Positions 52,200 to 64,000 of a stretch of 64,000 bases of DNA are shown here, piece by piece. A model generated the notes under the pieces. That model did no database searches, was not told the DNA's origin, and saw only the letters and a program-made list of their open reading frames with translations. The DNA comes from Pagrus major (lineage: Eukaryota; Chordata; Actinopteri; Spariformes; Sparidae). Position numbers and translations under genes: made by a program. Location of the stretch: positions 19,600,613 through 19,664,612 of the forward strand of contig NC_133223.1 in the NCBI RefSeq assembly GCF_040436345.1, given 5' to 3'. Numbering within the stretch: the first letter of the stretch is position 1; each line of letters opens with the position of its first letter.

Positions 52200-53780
52200 A
52201 TCATTTCAAGGCCTTACTGCAAGTAAATCTGTTGCCAAACCTGTACATGTAAAACAAGGGAAGCGGTTTGTGTCGCCCCTTTGTTGTACTTGATTTAGTC
52301 CACAAGATGGAGCTTTAGTTCTGTTCATGTTGTGCTCCGTGTGGCGGGATGATGACAATCACTTGGCTTCATGGAAGAATCTGACTCATGTTGTCTTATT
52401 TTCTTTGCAATTTATCCTTAAGTTAAAAAAAATATAGCAAATCAAGCTTCAGCCACCAAATATTATTTGTTTTTATTGCTTATTGGAAGTTTGTGTGAAT
52501 CTATGATAAAAAGAATCATCCATGATACAGCAATGGTGTGTCGTTTTATATCATAGCATGCAACCCTTGTTATCAAAGTCGGGTGAGTTTTTTGTATTAT
52601 AAACCCTTATAAAACCACTGCACATACTGCAACACACAGGTAAAAAAAAAAAAAAAATCCTCTCATATTGCATGACTATCTCTGTTTTCCACAGGATCCA
52701 CATTAAGAGAAAAAAGGTAAAACAGCTGAACAGGGGTGTGACTTTTAGCTCCAGTTGTCGTATGATTGAATGCTGTGACGATACATTTAAGCGGTAAATT
52801 TCATAAGAAGAAAAATAATTCACAGTTTATAGTATAACATTTCATATCACTGCTGAAGTCTCTGCACTACAGAGATCAGATCCGGCCATAATTCAGTTCA
52901 ATCTTGTTTTTTAAAACCTAACATTTCACCAAACAAGTTAAAAAAACACCCCTGTTTAAGAAGTCTACAGCCTTTTATCAATTCTTTTTTTCCAGGTGAC
53001 ATGAAGGTGATACTGATTTGGCTCCCACTGGACATGACTTAATGTCTGACATAAAAAATAACTACATAATTTGTCTCAATCCAGAGGGCTGACTTGGCAT
53101 GGACAGCAGCAGTCCTAAATGTCACCCTATAATGAGTTCTGGCCAAAGGTACACAGTTAGGACAGTGCCCGCTGGCACCTGGGATGCCCACTGGCTAGCT
53201 TTTTACCCCACAGCCATTTGGACAACCCCAGTTTTCTTTGTGAGCGCTGCCGTACACGATTTGCATCCAAACAAAAAGTTTCAGTATCGAGAAGTTTCAT
53301 TTTGCCTCGGCAATGGAGCCATACATAACAGACTACAACAGAATACATTTAGTGTCATGGTGGTAAAATAAAGCAAAATGATGAATTAAGTTATGATAAA
53401 ATACAATTGAACAAACGAGCAGGTGATATAAAACCCCTCGAGATGGCTTATAGAAGAAATTGAAGATCGACATTGTTACATGTTTTGGTCTTTGATTACA
53501 CACCACTAATGCTAATGAAGATAATGCAATGATGTCAAAGACTTTGACTTGCTGTCTTCTCAGAAAAAAATGCAGGAAATCTTTCAGTTTTGAGGAACTT
53601 GACTTCTTTTGTTTGACTGGTATGAGACCTATTGGCAACACGCTGGGTTTATTATCTTACAAAGGCGCAGGAGATGAGGGAACATTGTATCTAAATTAAC
53701 TTTTTCTATTTCCTGGTAAATGAAATCAATTCCATCCTTTTATGTTACTTTTCATCTGCCTTTTGTCTTGTTGCGGAATC
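52200..53780. other. intergenic, nothing recognised
   Basis: No gene or bounded repeat seen; only a poly-A tract near 52641. Confidence 0.5.
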
Positions 53781-54130
53781 TTTTCTCTTTCTCCCTCATT
53801 CATCTGTTTTGCCCTTTCCTTGATCTGATAGCATTAAACATATAATTAAGTCATAAAGGAGGGGACTGATGAGTGTAGCAGATGGTAATTGCGTCCTACA
53901 TTTGAATGAAATGATATGCATTGCTACAATTTACAGCCTTCGCCTCATATTTTATTCAGCAACCTTTTATCTCTTTTCCTGCAGAATTATTCTGCAATAA
54001 ATTTAGACATCTTATCAATAGCTGGAGTGATAGTGGCAGAAACATGGAAAAAATGAGCCTCTGCCGTTTTATGCTGTTTAAAATAATTTTCCATAATAAA
54101 GGAGCTATCAGAGCTGCTCTATCACTGTAA
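53780..54130. other. candidate conserved non-coding element
   Basis: Repeat-free stretch with ATAATTAAGTCATAAA, GATATGCATTG (POU/octamer-like) and AATAATTTTCCATAATAAAG. No coding signal. Regulatory role is inference only. Confidence 0.25.
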
Positions 54131-54599
54131 AGGGGCGGATATTCCTATTCCTAGTAAGGCTGCCCTTGGTTTGTGGACAAGCTGTCACTTTCCTTAATCT
54201 GAAGAAATGTAAAAGGACAGAAGAGGATGGTTTTGGTGAAGTTAGCAGACATTTGTGAACCTCGAACAGGCAAATGAAGTATAATAACTTCGCAAACAAG
54301 TTAGTATACATGTTTTCTACATAAAATACTAGCTGTGTCATGAGAGAAATACGTTGTATGCTCATCTCTCTGATCTGATACAGTTCTTGATGCAGGGCAG
54401 TACCACACATGCTGTCTGTCAGGTGGATGTGTAACAGCCTTAGCTAAAATAAAAGTAATTTGACCCTTGGACACAAACTGCAACATGCACTCAGTTGCAA
54501 GTTTACTACATCTATATTATATTGAAAGTCGCCGACCCCATTTATATCTAATGGGTAAGACTGAATATTAAAATACCTCTGAGAAAATTGCAAAACAAT

Positions 54600-54740
54600 T
54601 CAGCACAATCACAACCATGCTGCAACCTCCGGGGCTGAAAGATCAAGCCAACGCAGAAGTGCCAAAAACTGTGGTTCCTTGAATGGCCACTTGAGGCTCA
54701 CTACAAAAGTGAGTGGAAGTAGAGCACCAGAAGTAAAGTG
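54600..54740. mobile_element. fragment of a GGCCACTTGAGGCT-type fish repeat
   Basis: AGTGCCAAAAACTG, GGCCACTTGAGGCTCACTAC and AAAAGTGAGTGGA resemble a common fish repeat module. It is truncated at both sides. Confidence 0.4.
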
Positions 54741-57700
54741 AAAGTAGAGTTGGTCTCTATTCCCTGTTAATGATAACTGTGTCTCATCAAAAGTAATGTA
54801 CGAGTGAAAAAGTTTTTTTTTTTTTTAGGAATGAGTACTTTTCATGTTCTCTATTATATTTTTGAGCCAGTAATTGCACGAGTAGCACCTCTGCCAGCTG
54901 TCTGGAATTAAAAGAAGCACCAACACGATGCGATGAAAAATCCGGACAAGAGACAAAGATATCTTAACTTTTAACAACTCTTCTAACCTTTGCAAGCGTT
55001 TTGAGGTGAAAATGTAGTTAGCTAGCTAACGTTAGCTACGGTCATCTTTGATGTTATGTTAATTACATTAATTTATCTTGTAGCTGGTGGTCTGTTGGGC
55101 TTTTAAATTTGTGTTCTCTTAACTTTGCTTTTATAATTGCAGTCAGTCATTTATTTACCAAGTACTTGTTAACTTTATTGTGTGATTCTCCAGTGGTAAT
55201 TTCACTTTTACTTGAGTAATTTTAATTTTGAATGTACATGTTCAGTAATACCCACCCGTTTTGGATTATAATACACATTGATCATAAAGTTAATCTTTCA
55301 TTCATTTTTGACAGTTGACCTGTTCATTATTCCTTACCGAAAGCTCACATTTACTACTTTGAACAGCCACACTTTTATTTTAGTGTTGATTAAGATTGGA
55401 TTTACAAATTCAGATTTAGTCACAGTGACAACTTATAATTCAGCGGAAAATATTGTTCCCCAAAAAGTGCATAACTAGACTAAATCTTTATTATTATTCC
55501 GCCTCATTCCCAGGTACATTTAGTCCATGAAACGCACATTAGAGGAAGCGGAGATACATCACTTTGTCATCCAACCGTTGGGCTGGAGCCCTTCCTCTTA
55601 GGACCATTTGTATTGACTTCCTTATGAAAACTTTCCTCCTGTAATAGCAGTGAGCAGAGCATTTGAGTGGTGCCAGAAGGAGCTTTTTGTCCCATTGACA
55701 TGCTTTCCTCTCACAGGTCCCTGGTGAAGTGCTGGACTCCACTGATATTTGAGAAATGGTAGCTGGGGCGATATAGGTTTAATTCTCATGTTCCTCCCGA
55801 CCTGCCAAGTACAGGCATTGGGTGCCAGCTGGAAGGCTTTCATATGTTGGTGTGCGAGGGTGAGGAGGGGGGGGTATTAGCAAGGACAGAAGAGAGGAGG
55901 GCAAGTATACAGTACATACACAAGTGTCTCTAGACCTTGAAGGTGCTACAGAAGTGCTTTCCACATCTAGACACCCCAGGCACTTAGCGTTTAGTCATGA
56001 TGCAGGTCCATTACCTTTAAGTACAAGTACTTATGTTTGGTCGCCTGTTTTTACAGCCCTTCCAGCTTGAAAGGAATCTACCCGGGGTGACCCAACTCTA
56101 TTTATTGATGCCTCCTGAGTTTCCACTTGCTGGTAATAGACTGGAAAACACAGATAATGTGTTTGATCGATCAACGTGAACAAATTTCATTTGTTGGGAT
56201 CAATAACAGTTTACAGTTGACAGAACCCAAAGAACTACATTTATTTGAGCTTTTTGATTGAAGCTGTCTTGGAAAGCCGGCAGTGTGAGGCACACCAGAC
56301 CGGGCCTATGTGGCAGGCATGGACTCTTCTGTTCCATTATTGCCAGCAATCTGTATTTAAAACTAATATCAGTGTGTGCTGCATGGCTCGGGGCAAAAGG
56401 CACCGAACCAATCTGATATACAGCACGTGTTTCTTTTCGGTTCTTGTGATGTGAATTAGAATGTGAAAAATAACAATTCCCTTACATTTTTCACTGGTAT
56501 CCATTTTTTCATTTGAGGGCGTAATGATTAGATTTTTTTTCTTCTTTTCCAGCAGCGTGATTTGTATTATGTTTTCACTGTGTGTTCAAAACATAATAGA
56601 AAAGTGATGTGGAACCAAAGGGAAAAAGGGGAAATTAACTGACGTGCAGAAGAAAGACGTTTCCACGGCTCAACCTTTTGCAGTTTTCTTCATGTTTCTG
56701 CTTTTCATGATCATGCTCTGTGGAACGCCCTGAAGACATGAGAGCCCTTGCTCTGTGTCATACAGTTCCAGGCCAGGCCGCTACCTTCTGCACACACAGA
56801 CAAAAACAGCATGAGATGGGAAGTCCACATGGATAAACATTTACTACGGTAGGTGTTGCTTCAGGCAAGTGCTATTCAGAGGGAATTTACTGTGTATACA
56901 CCGGTGTTACTGGCGTTACGGCAATAACCTTCTTATGGAGGTGTCTGTGCAAAGCTTTTTACTCCAGTGTAGTAAATGGGCTCAGGTTGGCTTTAGCACT
57001 ACGGGAGACTGCATGATGGATATTTGTCATATTTTATCAAACTTAAAGGATTAGTGGAGTGATATTTATTTTTGTGTCATCAAATCCAATGAAAAGACCA
57101 AAGCCAACAATAAGTGGATCATAGTACTAGTAAGTATTACTTCTGTGGTCAAAGCTTACTGTAATCCTCTGTGCCATACACTTCCATTGTTGTCCATAAA
57201 CTATTAAACAAATCAATGAGCCACGCTGTTGCACTGGCTGACATGTCCCTTCATTATGATGAACATGGCCACTTTAGTCCAAGTTAGTCTCACATACGTT
57301 GTTCTGCTGCTGTTAATATTCATTAGTGTCGTATTTGCAAAATATTATACACATAAAATGTTAGGCTGTTTTAGGGATGTCAGAAAGTATTGGAGAAATG
57401 GCATAATGTATTATTGGTTTTGGTGTTTTCGTGAGATTAGTTGACCATAAGAAAAATAAAGAATAACACCAGCGTTATCCTGATTCTTATTTGTCCTGTA
57501 ATTGAATTTTTAGGCCACATGGGGGCAGCAGAAACAAGCTGTAAAACACATCAGTGACATATTGTCACTCTTTAAAGTGGCAAAGACAACTTTTTGCTGA
57601 CAGACATCCGTTAGCTTAAACTTACCATTATCATAATGAAGTGATTGTTGATTGCACAATATAATGGCTGTAGAATAATGACACCATTGGTTCCCTATAA

Positions 57701-58080
57701 GTCTCATGTTTACTATGCATTTTCTGTCTTCCTCAGTACGAAATCTGATGGGAAATGACTCAATTTACGGGACAACACTATCAACTTTCAAGTCTCCATC
57801 GTAGACCAAATGACTGAATAAACTTACTCCACCCAGACGCCCGCATCTGCTGCAGTTACTTGTTTGTGCGAAGCAATACTTAAATTGTTGTTAAATGTTA
57901 TTACGTTCTTATTTCCAAAGTGGTCTTGATCTCTTCTTCATGGAAATTCGAAACCAAATGCAATGTGTCCTGTTATTGGTAGTTGTGAAGCTCTGAGGAA
58001 ATCAGAAAGCGATCCAGTCATCGTAATGACAGCAGCGCCAACAATAATACCACTTGGGTATTATAAGTTGTTTTTCACAC
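54741..58080. other. intergenic, nothing coding recognised
   Basis: Contains scattered AAGTA-type repeat debris (about 54780-54850) and some GC-richer sequence (about 55540-55990) with no recognisable exon. Confidence 0.45.
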
Positions 58081-58087
58081 TTATATT

Positions 58088-58423
58088 CAAGCAATATATG
58101 GTTAGAATTTTAGTTTAAAATATTTTTTTTAAATTGTGAAGTGTGAAAAAGCTAGTTGGCTTGGATAGCTGTGTATCTAGCGGTCTGGACTGGGCGCTCA
58201 GAGCACTGGGGGAGTGTTAGTATTTAAGTTAGGCCTACACCACTATCACAGGAGATTTGGACAGGACAGGTCTCAGCTAGTCGGTTAGCATGCTAACTTA
58301 ATTAGATATCTCTGCAATATGCAGATGACGATTACTTTTTTTTCCACAATCTGTTGATAATTTTATTTTATTTTTAAATGTTTTCAACTAAAACTCATAT
58401 TAAAACATACTGCACCTTTAAGG
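58088..58423. mobile_element. MITE family B (diverged copy)
   Basis: Shares CGGTTAGCATGCTAACTTAA, CACAATCTGTTGATAATTTT, TGTTTTCAACTAAAA and the right end ACATACTGCACCTTTAA with 6995-7347. The left terminus GCAATATATGGTTAGAATTT is eroded. Confidence 0.65.
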
Positions 58424-60689
58424 ATTCACAAAGAAAATCTTTATCTGTAATTTCCTATTCTGCATTAATTTAAATTGCTCTTTTGCTTTCCTTTACTCTG
58501 GTGCTGTAGACCGGAACTATAATGACCACTAGTGTTAGTCAAGATGCTTTCCAAGACGGAGCCCTTTTGCAGTCCGCTCTTTACTGCAGGCTCTGTGTGT
58601 GATTGCTGCGTGGCTGTATTCACAGGGAAGGGCATGGCCTTGTATTGGAGGACAATGCATTAAGACTGCTGGTCCCTATGCCTTAGATTTGGCACAGGTT
58701 AGGGAGAGGCATGAGATGCATATTGTTTGTGTTCATTTGAATAAGGACAAATGTCAGATTTCCATGGCTCCAGGCAGCCTGCATGTTAGATGATCAACTC
58801 TTTTGGGCCCCTGGATGTGGGGTCATCAGTAGCGCTTCCAGGTCACTGTCACTGCATGCCGGTTTGGGGCCATAATTGACCTTTTGACAGAGCGCAGGGA
58901 GACAGCCTTTCTCTCAGGGCAGGAATAATCACTTTAGATTTACTTGTGGCTGAGCTCATGTTCGCTAATTAAAATGTTTTTTCTGTTAAAAATTTAATTT
59001 GTGATTTCAGAAAATTGTTTTAGAGTTGCTTGTGGCTTCAAATTATGTATACTTTTATAACAACAACTGAGAAAATGTTATAAATAATTGACAGTTTATT
59101 GATGTGTGCGCCCAGTTGAAAATACATTGATTGTGCTGATGATGAAGGCTTGAAATGACTGCAGTACATAAGTAATTTCTGATGTTCCCCATGACTTATT
59201 GTGAGTCAGTCAGTCATTCACTCTTGTATGTTTATTTAACATTTTTATTATGTGTGAACAAATGACTCAGACCTTCTCATGGTATACTGTAAAAGTGCCA
59301 TCATCCCCAGTTGTTGTTGGTGTGTGTGTGGCTGCAGAGAAAGGTTGAATACAGCCCCGTATCCCACAAGCCCTTGAGCTCCCTCAGGCTTCTTTCCGGT
59401 CCAGGATCTCCAAAGAAGCGTGCGTTTACCCTTCACTGTGCATGTTATTCCTCACAACATAGCACCCACGGCCATGTCTCTGTCTTCATAGCCCTTAACA
59501 TTAACTTTCATTCACACCATATACTCTGCTCACATGGGATGTTTTCTTATCCCAATCCCTTTTTTATCTCTTCTTTTCTAAATCTATTTTGCAATTTTCT
59601 TCCCCATCCTCCTTTTTTATTCTATACCTAAATTATTATATATGCCACAGTGTACTTTCCTCTCTTCCTGAGCTATCACATAATGCTAAAAAAACATTTT
59701 TCTCTGCTTCAAACCTCTACAGTGTTAGTTTCAAGCATTATGTATCAAATCCAGCTGCATGAGTTGGAGTGTGCAGAAAAATGCTCCAAGCATCTTTGCT
59801 GGGATCTTGAGAGTATTTACAAAAAAAAAAAAAAAAGCAGAAAGAATGCCAGGGGTCGAGGCTTTGAGACCAGGGTATTACATTATTAATTAAAATACAA
59901 GTTGCCTTGTTGCCCATGGGTATACAATGTAACACACTTGATTGAATCAGGTAGTGGCAGCCCAGGCCTTTTGTATTTTGCGCTTGAAGGGACGAGAGAA
60001 ATTTGAGCTCGGCTGTATTACTCTACACACAAAAACATGTTTTGAGAAACGGTTGTGAGCTGTCGTTGAAAGCTACAGCAGATTTAAAATGCAGTTAAAG
60101 TCCCGTGCTGTAGCCACACTTGATCAATCAACTAACTTTTCTTATTGTAGAGTTTAAATAGCTGCTGTGCAACTTTTAATGGGTGCATTTCTTTAATTTG
60201 TTATCATCCTGCATCTGTTAAACCATGGGCCAGTTAAACCCTGAGTTATCGACCTTTTTGACTCTTTACATTTCATTCTAAATCAAGATACTGTTGTCTT
60301 CACAGTCAATTTGTCACAATGAATCACAGTCATTGTGAACCTTTCAGTTATTTTTTTATCTTGCTTTTATTTCATTTTCACATGTCAGTGTGATGCTTCA
60401 ACGACACATAAAGCACTTGTATGGAGAACACACTGAATACAGTATTTGACATAGCCTCCTGGTTGTAAAGTGATGGTAAACAATGTCTCAATGCCATGTC
60501 TTTTATAGTTGGTTCAGTTTGTTAGTTGACAGATGAGAACATTCAGAGTCGTTAGGTCACAAACCTACTGAATTTTTTGCCTTGTTCTGTGACAGACACG
60601 TGTAAGTTTTTGCTATGAAGTGACACACTGTTTCTTTCTCCAAAGAATACTATCTGATCAGTAGTTGTTAACTGTTTGAAAATCCATTA
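58424..60689. other. intergenic, nothing coding recognised
   Basis: No gene or bounded repeat seen; a poly-A run lies near 59820. Confidence 0.45.
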
Positions 60690-60955
60690 AAGCAATATGA
60701 TAAATCACGGACAAAAGCAAACTCTGCCAGGGCGAGGCGATGTCATTAAATTGTTCCATTTGTCTGACCAATAGATGAAAAAAAGATATTCAGTCTGCGA
60801 TCACATAAATAAAGTAAAAGCAAAAAATGAACAAAACAAACCAAAAAGAAAAAATCACAATCGAGAAGCTGTGACCAGTGAATACTGTGCATTTCTGCCT
60901 GAAAAATTAATCAAATTATTATTTTTGTGTTGATCGCCTAACCAATTAAAGGTTC
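60690..60955. mobile_element. ATTGATTAATC-type repeat (family D)
   Basis: ATTTGTCTGACCAATAGATG and AATTAATCAAATTATTATTT match other copies. Confidence 0.45.
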
Positions 60956-61130
60956 AGCATGCAGGATTTAGTGGCATGTAGCCGTGTGGTTGCATATTGC
61001 AACCAACTAAATGCCTCACCCTCCCCTACAGTGGCCGCTAAAAGTAAGAACATTACAGAACAAGAACACAAAAGGCCGTCTCTAGAGGCAGTGCTTGGTT
61101 TGTCCGTTTTGGGCTACTGTAGAAATAGCT
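60946..61130. mobile_element. GGTTCAGCATGCAGGATTTAGTGGC repeat (family G, copy 2)
   Basis: Contains ATATTGCAACCAACTAAAT, ACAGTGGCCGCTAAAA, AAGGCCGTCTCTAGAGGCAG and GCTTGGTTTGTCCGTTTTGG. These are the diagnostic words of a common fish repeat also present at 32898-33175. Confidence 0.65.
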
Positions 61131-61744
61131 TATTCTGTCTTGAAATTTCCTCTTAGATGTTACACGGCAGGGCATGCTAATAGTTTTATCAGTGTAATAT
61201 TCTTCAGTCCTTGTTTATAAGCACTGTAAGCACATAAGCCACATCAACTAAGACAAGAGCCTTTTTCTGTATGTTTGCTTACAATATGTATACTGTAAAT
61301 AACTATGTTTAAAATCAGGCATTCATTTCTTTCTGCCATCATCTGGACATTACCTTGTTCCTTGGACTGTTTGTGCCCAGACTATGGGAAGATTTCTTCT
61401 CTTTTCATCAACACCTTAGGTCCGATGGTTTGTCATAAAGTGAAGACAAACTGTAAGAGTCTCCCTTCGTCCTCATTAGGGGTCTGTTCTACAGAAGTGT
61501 GAAGATGTAAACTTTTAATAGGTGCCCTGACAAAATGAAGTTGGTGCTGGGGTGGGAGTGGTAATGGCACCAAATACTGGACAAAAGGTACAGAAAAAAG
61601 GTATAATAATGAGTGTTGGTGTGAGAGAGAGAGATAAAGAGGAAGAGGAAAAATCTTTATGTGCTTGGCCATTTCAAGAGGCAGCATCTGGGGTAAAAAA
61701 AGACGTGGAGATTTTCAAACGTGTGGCCCTTTTCTAATTTTAAC

Positions 61745-61826
61745 CTCTCCTCTCCTCTCCTCTCCTCTCCTCTCCTCTCCTCTCCTCTCCTCTCCTCTCC
61801 TCTCCTCTCCTCTCCTCTCCTCTCCC
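61745..61826. repeat. (TCTCC)n microsatellite
   Basis: About 16 perfect pentamer units; purine/pyrimidine strand-asymmetric. Confidence 0.95.
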
Positions 61827-61989
61827 TTGATTCCTACTGACCTCCAGTCTAGGTCTGTTAGATGTAGTCCAGGTCATAGCAGACAAACGAACGATGGAAA
61901 TATCAAAGCCAGCCCAAGGCCTTTACATTTGGTTTTCTGCTCCAGGTAATCACAGTGTGTAGATCAGTGCGCAGCACAGCTGAGGCCTT

Positions 61990-63300
61990 GTCTTCTCCTT
62001 AGCCTGTCTTTTATTCTTGCGTCCTCCCTCTTTCACAGGGGCCGAATTCACCAACTTCATTTCTGCTGTCATAAGCAAATCGCAAGGTTAATTATGTCTT
62101 AACACAGTGTGACTACTGGTATCCAAAATGGCAAATTATAATGAGATTTAATTAATTGAAATCAAGCTCATACTCTTTATAAAGACCTGAAAGGGAATCC
62201 GAGAGCTGCGGAGTGATGGTGCCGTCTATCCATTAGACGTAGACCTGGATCCATCTGGAAACAAAGTGTTTGACAGAAAAGCAGCCCAATTGTGTGAGAT
62301 CATGGCTGGCTGTGGAGCGCGCGAGGTCCTGAAGTGTATCGAGTGGCACAGCTGAGTGAGTCGAATAGTCTGTGGTCTATTGATAACTCGCGCCTGTTTT
62401 AAAATCCTGGCACAACAATGCAACTAGGGCCTCGTGTGCTCCACTGAGCAACAATACCTTCTCTCACTGGCAGCTTCAGTGTAATGATGACAAATAACAA
62501 TAAAGGAACCCTTTTTTTTCCACGGGCCTCTCATTCCTGGCACCTTTTGATAAGAATATTTATTAAGTTTATCCAAAGATATACTTGATTTTTTTTTTTA
62601 AAGGGAATCAGTAGTTTCTTTATTGTTATTTGGATAAGACCAACAGACAGCTGTTAAAAGGACGATGCAGAGAGCTACCTATCTTTATTTCTATCTCCTC
62701 TTCTTTGCCCCACACATGCTCCCACATCTGCAGTCTGCAGTCCTCCTTCGCTCCTCTCCCTGTCTGTCTCAGTGTGCGTATAGAGCTGGTTGGCTGGGCC
62801 AGTAGCTGGGAGGTATGGTGGAGTGTAAGCAGTGTTGATGTGGATGGCCCCTGGTCAGAGGCCAGGGCCTGGCTGTTAAAACGCACCCTCTTTTGTGCGT
62901 CAGAGCCAGCACTGCCAGTCCTATTCCACCCCTGTCGCTAGGGGTGGGGAGGCATTTACCCACCGCGTGCATTCATTCCACTGGCATTGCTTGATGCAGG
63001 GCTAAATGGCATTGTTACAACGCGCCTCTGAGAAGTGTTGACAGGTCCATATGCTAATTTTAATGAATACAAGGGAGCTGCGGTTTTATTCACCTCAACT
63101 CAGCTGCAGAATCCGATCTGCACCTAGACTAGCAAATATAATTGCAGCAAACTCAAATGAGCTCATTAGGAAATGTATTGAATTTACACATTATTTCCAG
63201 TAGTTAAGCTGAGTTATTTTCCCTGAGGACTCAATTACATACTCATTTGTGACTCAGGTAAATGGCTTTCCGCATGTGACTTTTTCAACTGCAAAATTGT
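61990..63300. other. candidate conserved non-coding region
   Basis: Repeat-poor stretch with AT-rich words such as TATAATGAGATTTAATTAATT (62135-62155 region), ATATGCTAATTTTAATGAAT, ATAATTGCAGC and GAGCTCATTAGG, and no convincing exon. Regulatory function is inference. Confidence 0.25.
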
Positions 63301-63726
63301 AGTCTGAATAATTTGTAAGAAAGCTGTCGTACAAGCACATCTATTGACATTCATTCAAACTGCAGACGAGATAACTACTCGCTTTTGTTCCTTTATTCAC
63401 TTCATTTGATTAACTCATAACATCTCATTCACTCGTGAGTTATTTGAACGCGTGCTCATTTGTCTTCAGTGGGGTTTCCTCGTAATGTTTTTGTTCACAA
63501 CAGCCTTGTTGTCTCTCTGACACATGTAATTTCATCAGAGAGTGGAGTAGATGAACTTTATCTAGTCAAAAGTGCGAGTACAAGTCCTTTTTCACAATGG
63601 AAGGAGGACAGAACGCTCAATCTTAAAAAAGACCCGGTGAGTCAGGGTTCAGTATCAGGGATTATGCCAGCCTACTGCGCTCTGAAATGAAAGTGAACAT
63701 TCATCGAGTGACTCACTTCTTGAACC

Positions 63727-63892
63727 ATGTCCTCCCTGGGCCACAATGAGGAGATTGTTGGAGGAGCGGACATGGTGTGGAAACTATGTGACAAAGAGGA
63801 GTGCCCGAAATTCAAATTGCTCATCGAATTGCTGTTTGTTCTGTGCGAAAAATGGCCCGATTCGCTGGAAAACAACAAAGAATTCTGGATGG
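63727..63892 (+). other. weak candidate coding exon
   Basis: ATG at 63727 opens a frame of 55 codons (MSSLGHNEEIVGGAD, MVWKLCDKEECPKFK, LLIELLFVLCEKW, DSLENNKEFW) that reaches a good donor ATGG|GTAAGC at 63892. The codon pattern looks protein-like, but I recognise no family and no partner exon is in view. A conserved non-coding element is equally possible. Confidence 0.2.
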
Positions 63893-64000
63893 GTAAGCAT
63901 AAGGGCTTTCCACAGAGCTTTGTATTGGCTTGTGCTGGATGAACTAAAGTGACTCTGGCTGTTGGCAGAGTTCCCAGGAGCACATTGAAGACAGTTTCAG

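Noticed and set aside
53099..53371. 90-codon frame in the gene desert
   Set aside because: No similarity to a known family, no splice-site context, and an equally open frame on the opposite strand.

Overview
The window reads as teleost (ray-finned fish) nuclear DNA, probably percomorph-like. It has GT-AG spliced vertebrate genes with short introns, an AT-rich background, and dense small non-autonomous DNA transposons of types common in fish. No bacterial, phage or plasmid features are seen.

Five protein-coding genes can be assembled exon by exon. From left to right: the last three coding exons of acvr1 (type I BMP/activin receptor ALK2, + strand, 618-1790); a complete nine-exon acvr1c (ALK7, + strand, 8462-22120); a complete eight-exon cytip (PDZ/coiled-coil cytohesin-interacting protein, + strand, 28765-31693); a two-coding-exon ermn (ermin, + strand, 34699-35733); and a complete ten-exon galnt5 (polypeptide GalNAc-transferase 5, - strand, 46394-37276). 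From memory, this order matches the mammalian chromosome 2q24-type block GALNT5-ERMN-CYTIP-ACVR1C-ACVR1, which supports each assignment.

The two receptors are tandem and same-strand, as expected of neighbouring type I receptor paralogues. acvr1 should signal through Smad1/5/8. acvr1c carries the L45 loop of the ALK4/5/7 group and should signal through Smad2/3. cytip and ermn are cytoplasmic regulators of leukocyte adhesion and of the oligodendrocyte cytoskeleton. galnt5 is a Golgi enzyme that starts mucin-type O-glycosylation. They are neighbours by ancestry, not by pathway.

Introns and spacers are packed with repeats: hAT-like elements with CAGTG/CAGTGG ends and 7/8-matching 8-bp target duplications (5837-6357 and 30462-30858), fold-back elements with TTCACCC ends (12063-12674, 19130-19675), several TTAAAG-ended MITE families, a decayed LINE reverse-transcriptase fragment (about 11470-11880), (AT)n and (TCTCC)n microsatellites, a three-unit diverged minisatellite (51764-52195), and a GC-rich retroelement-like block in galnt5 intron 2.

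From about 47 kb to the right edge no convincing gene is seen. The region looks like a gene desert with fewer recognisable repeats toward the right and several AT-rich, TAATTA-rich, repeat-free stretches that could be conserved non-coding enhancers. One weak exon-like reading frame with a good donor site lies at 63727-63892. I saw no clearly new biological system. The most unusual items are the upstream ORF whose stop overlaps the acvr1c start codon, the well-bounded nested hAT insertion in cytip, and the unrecognised N-terminal module of ermn.
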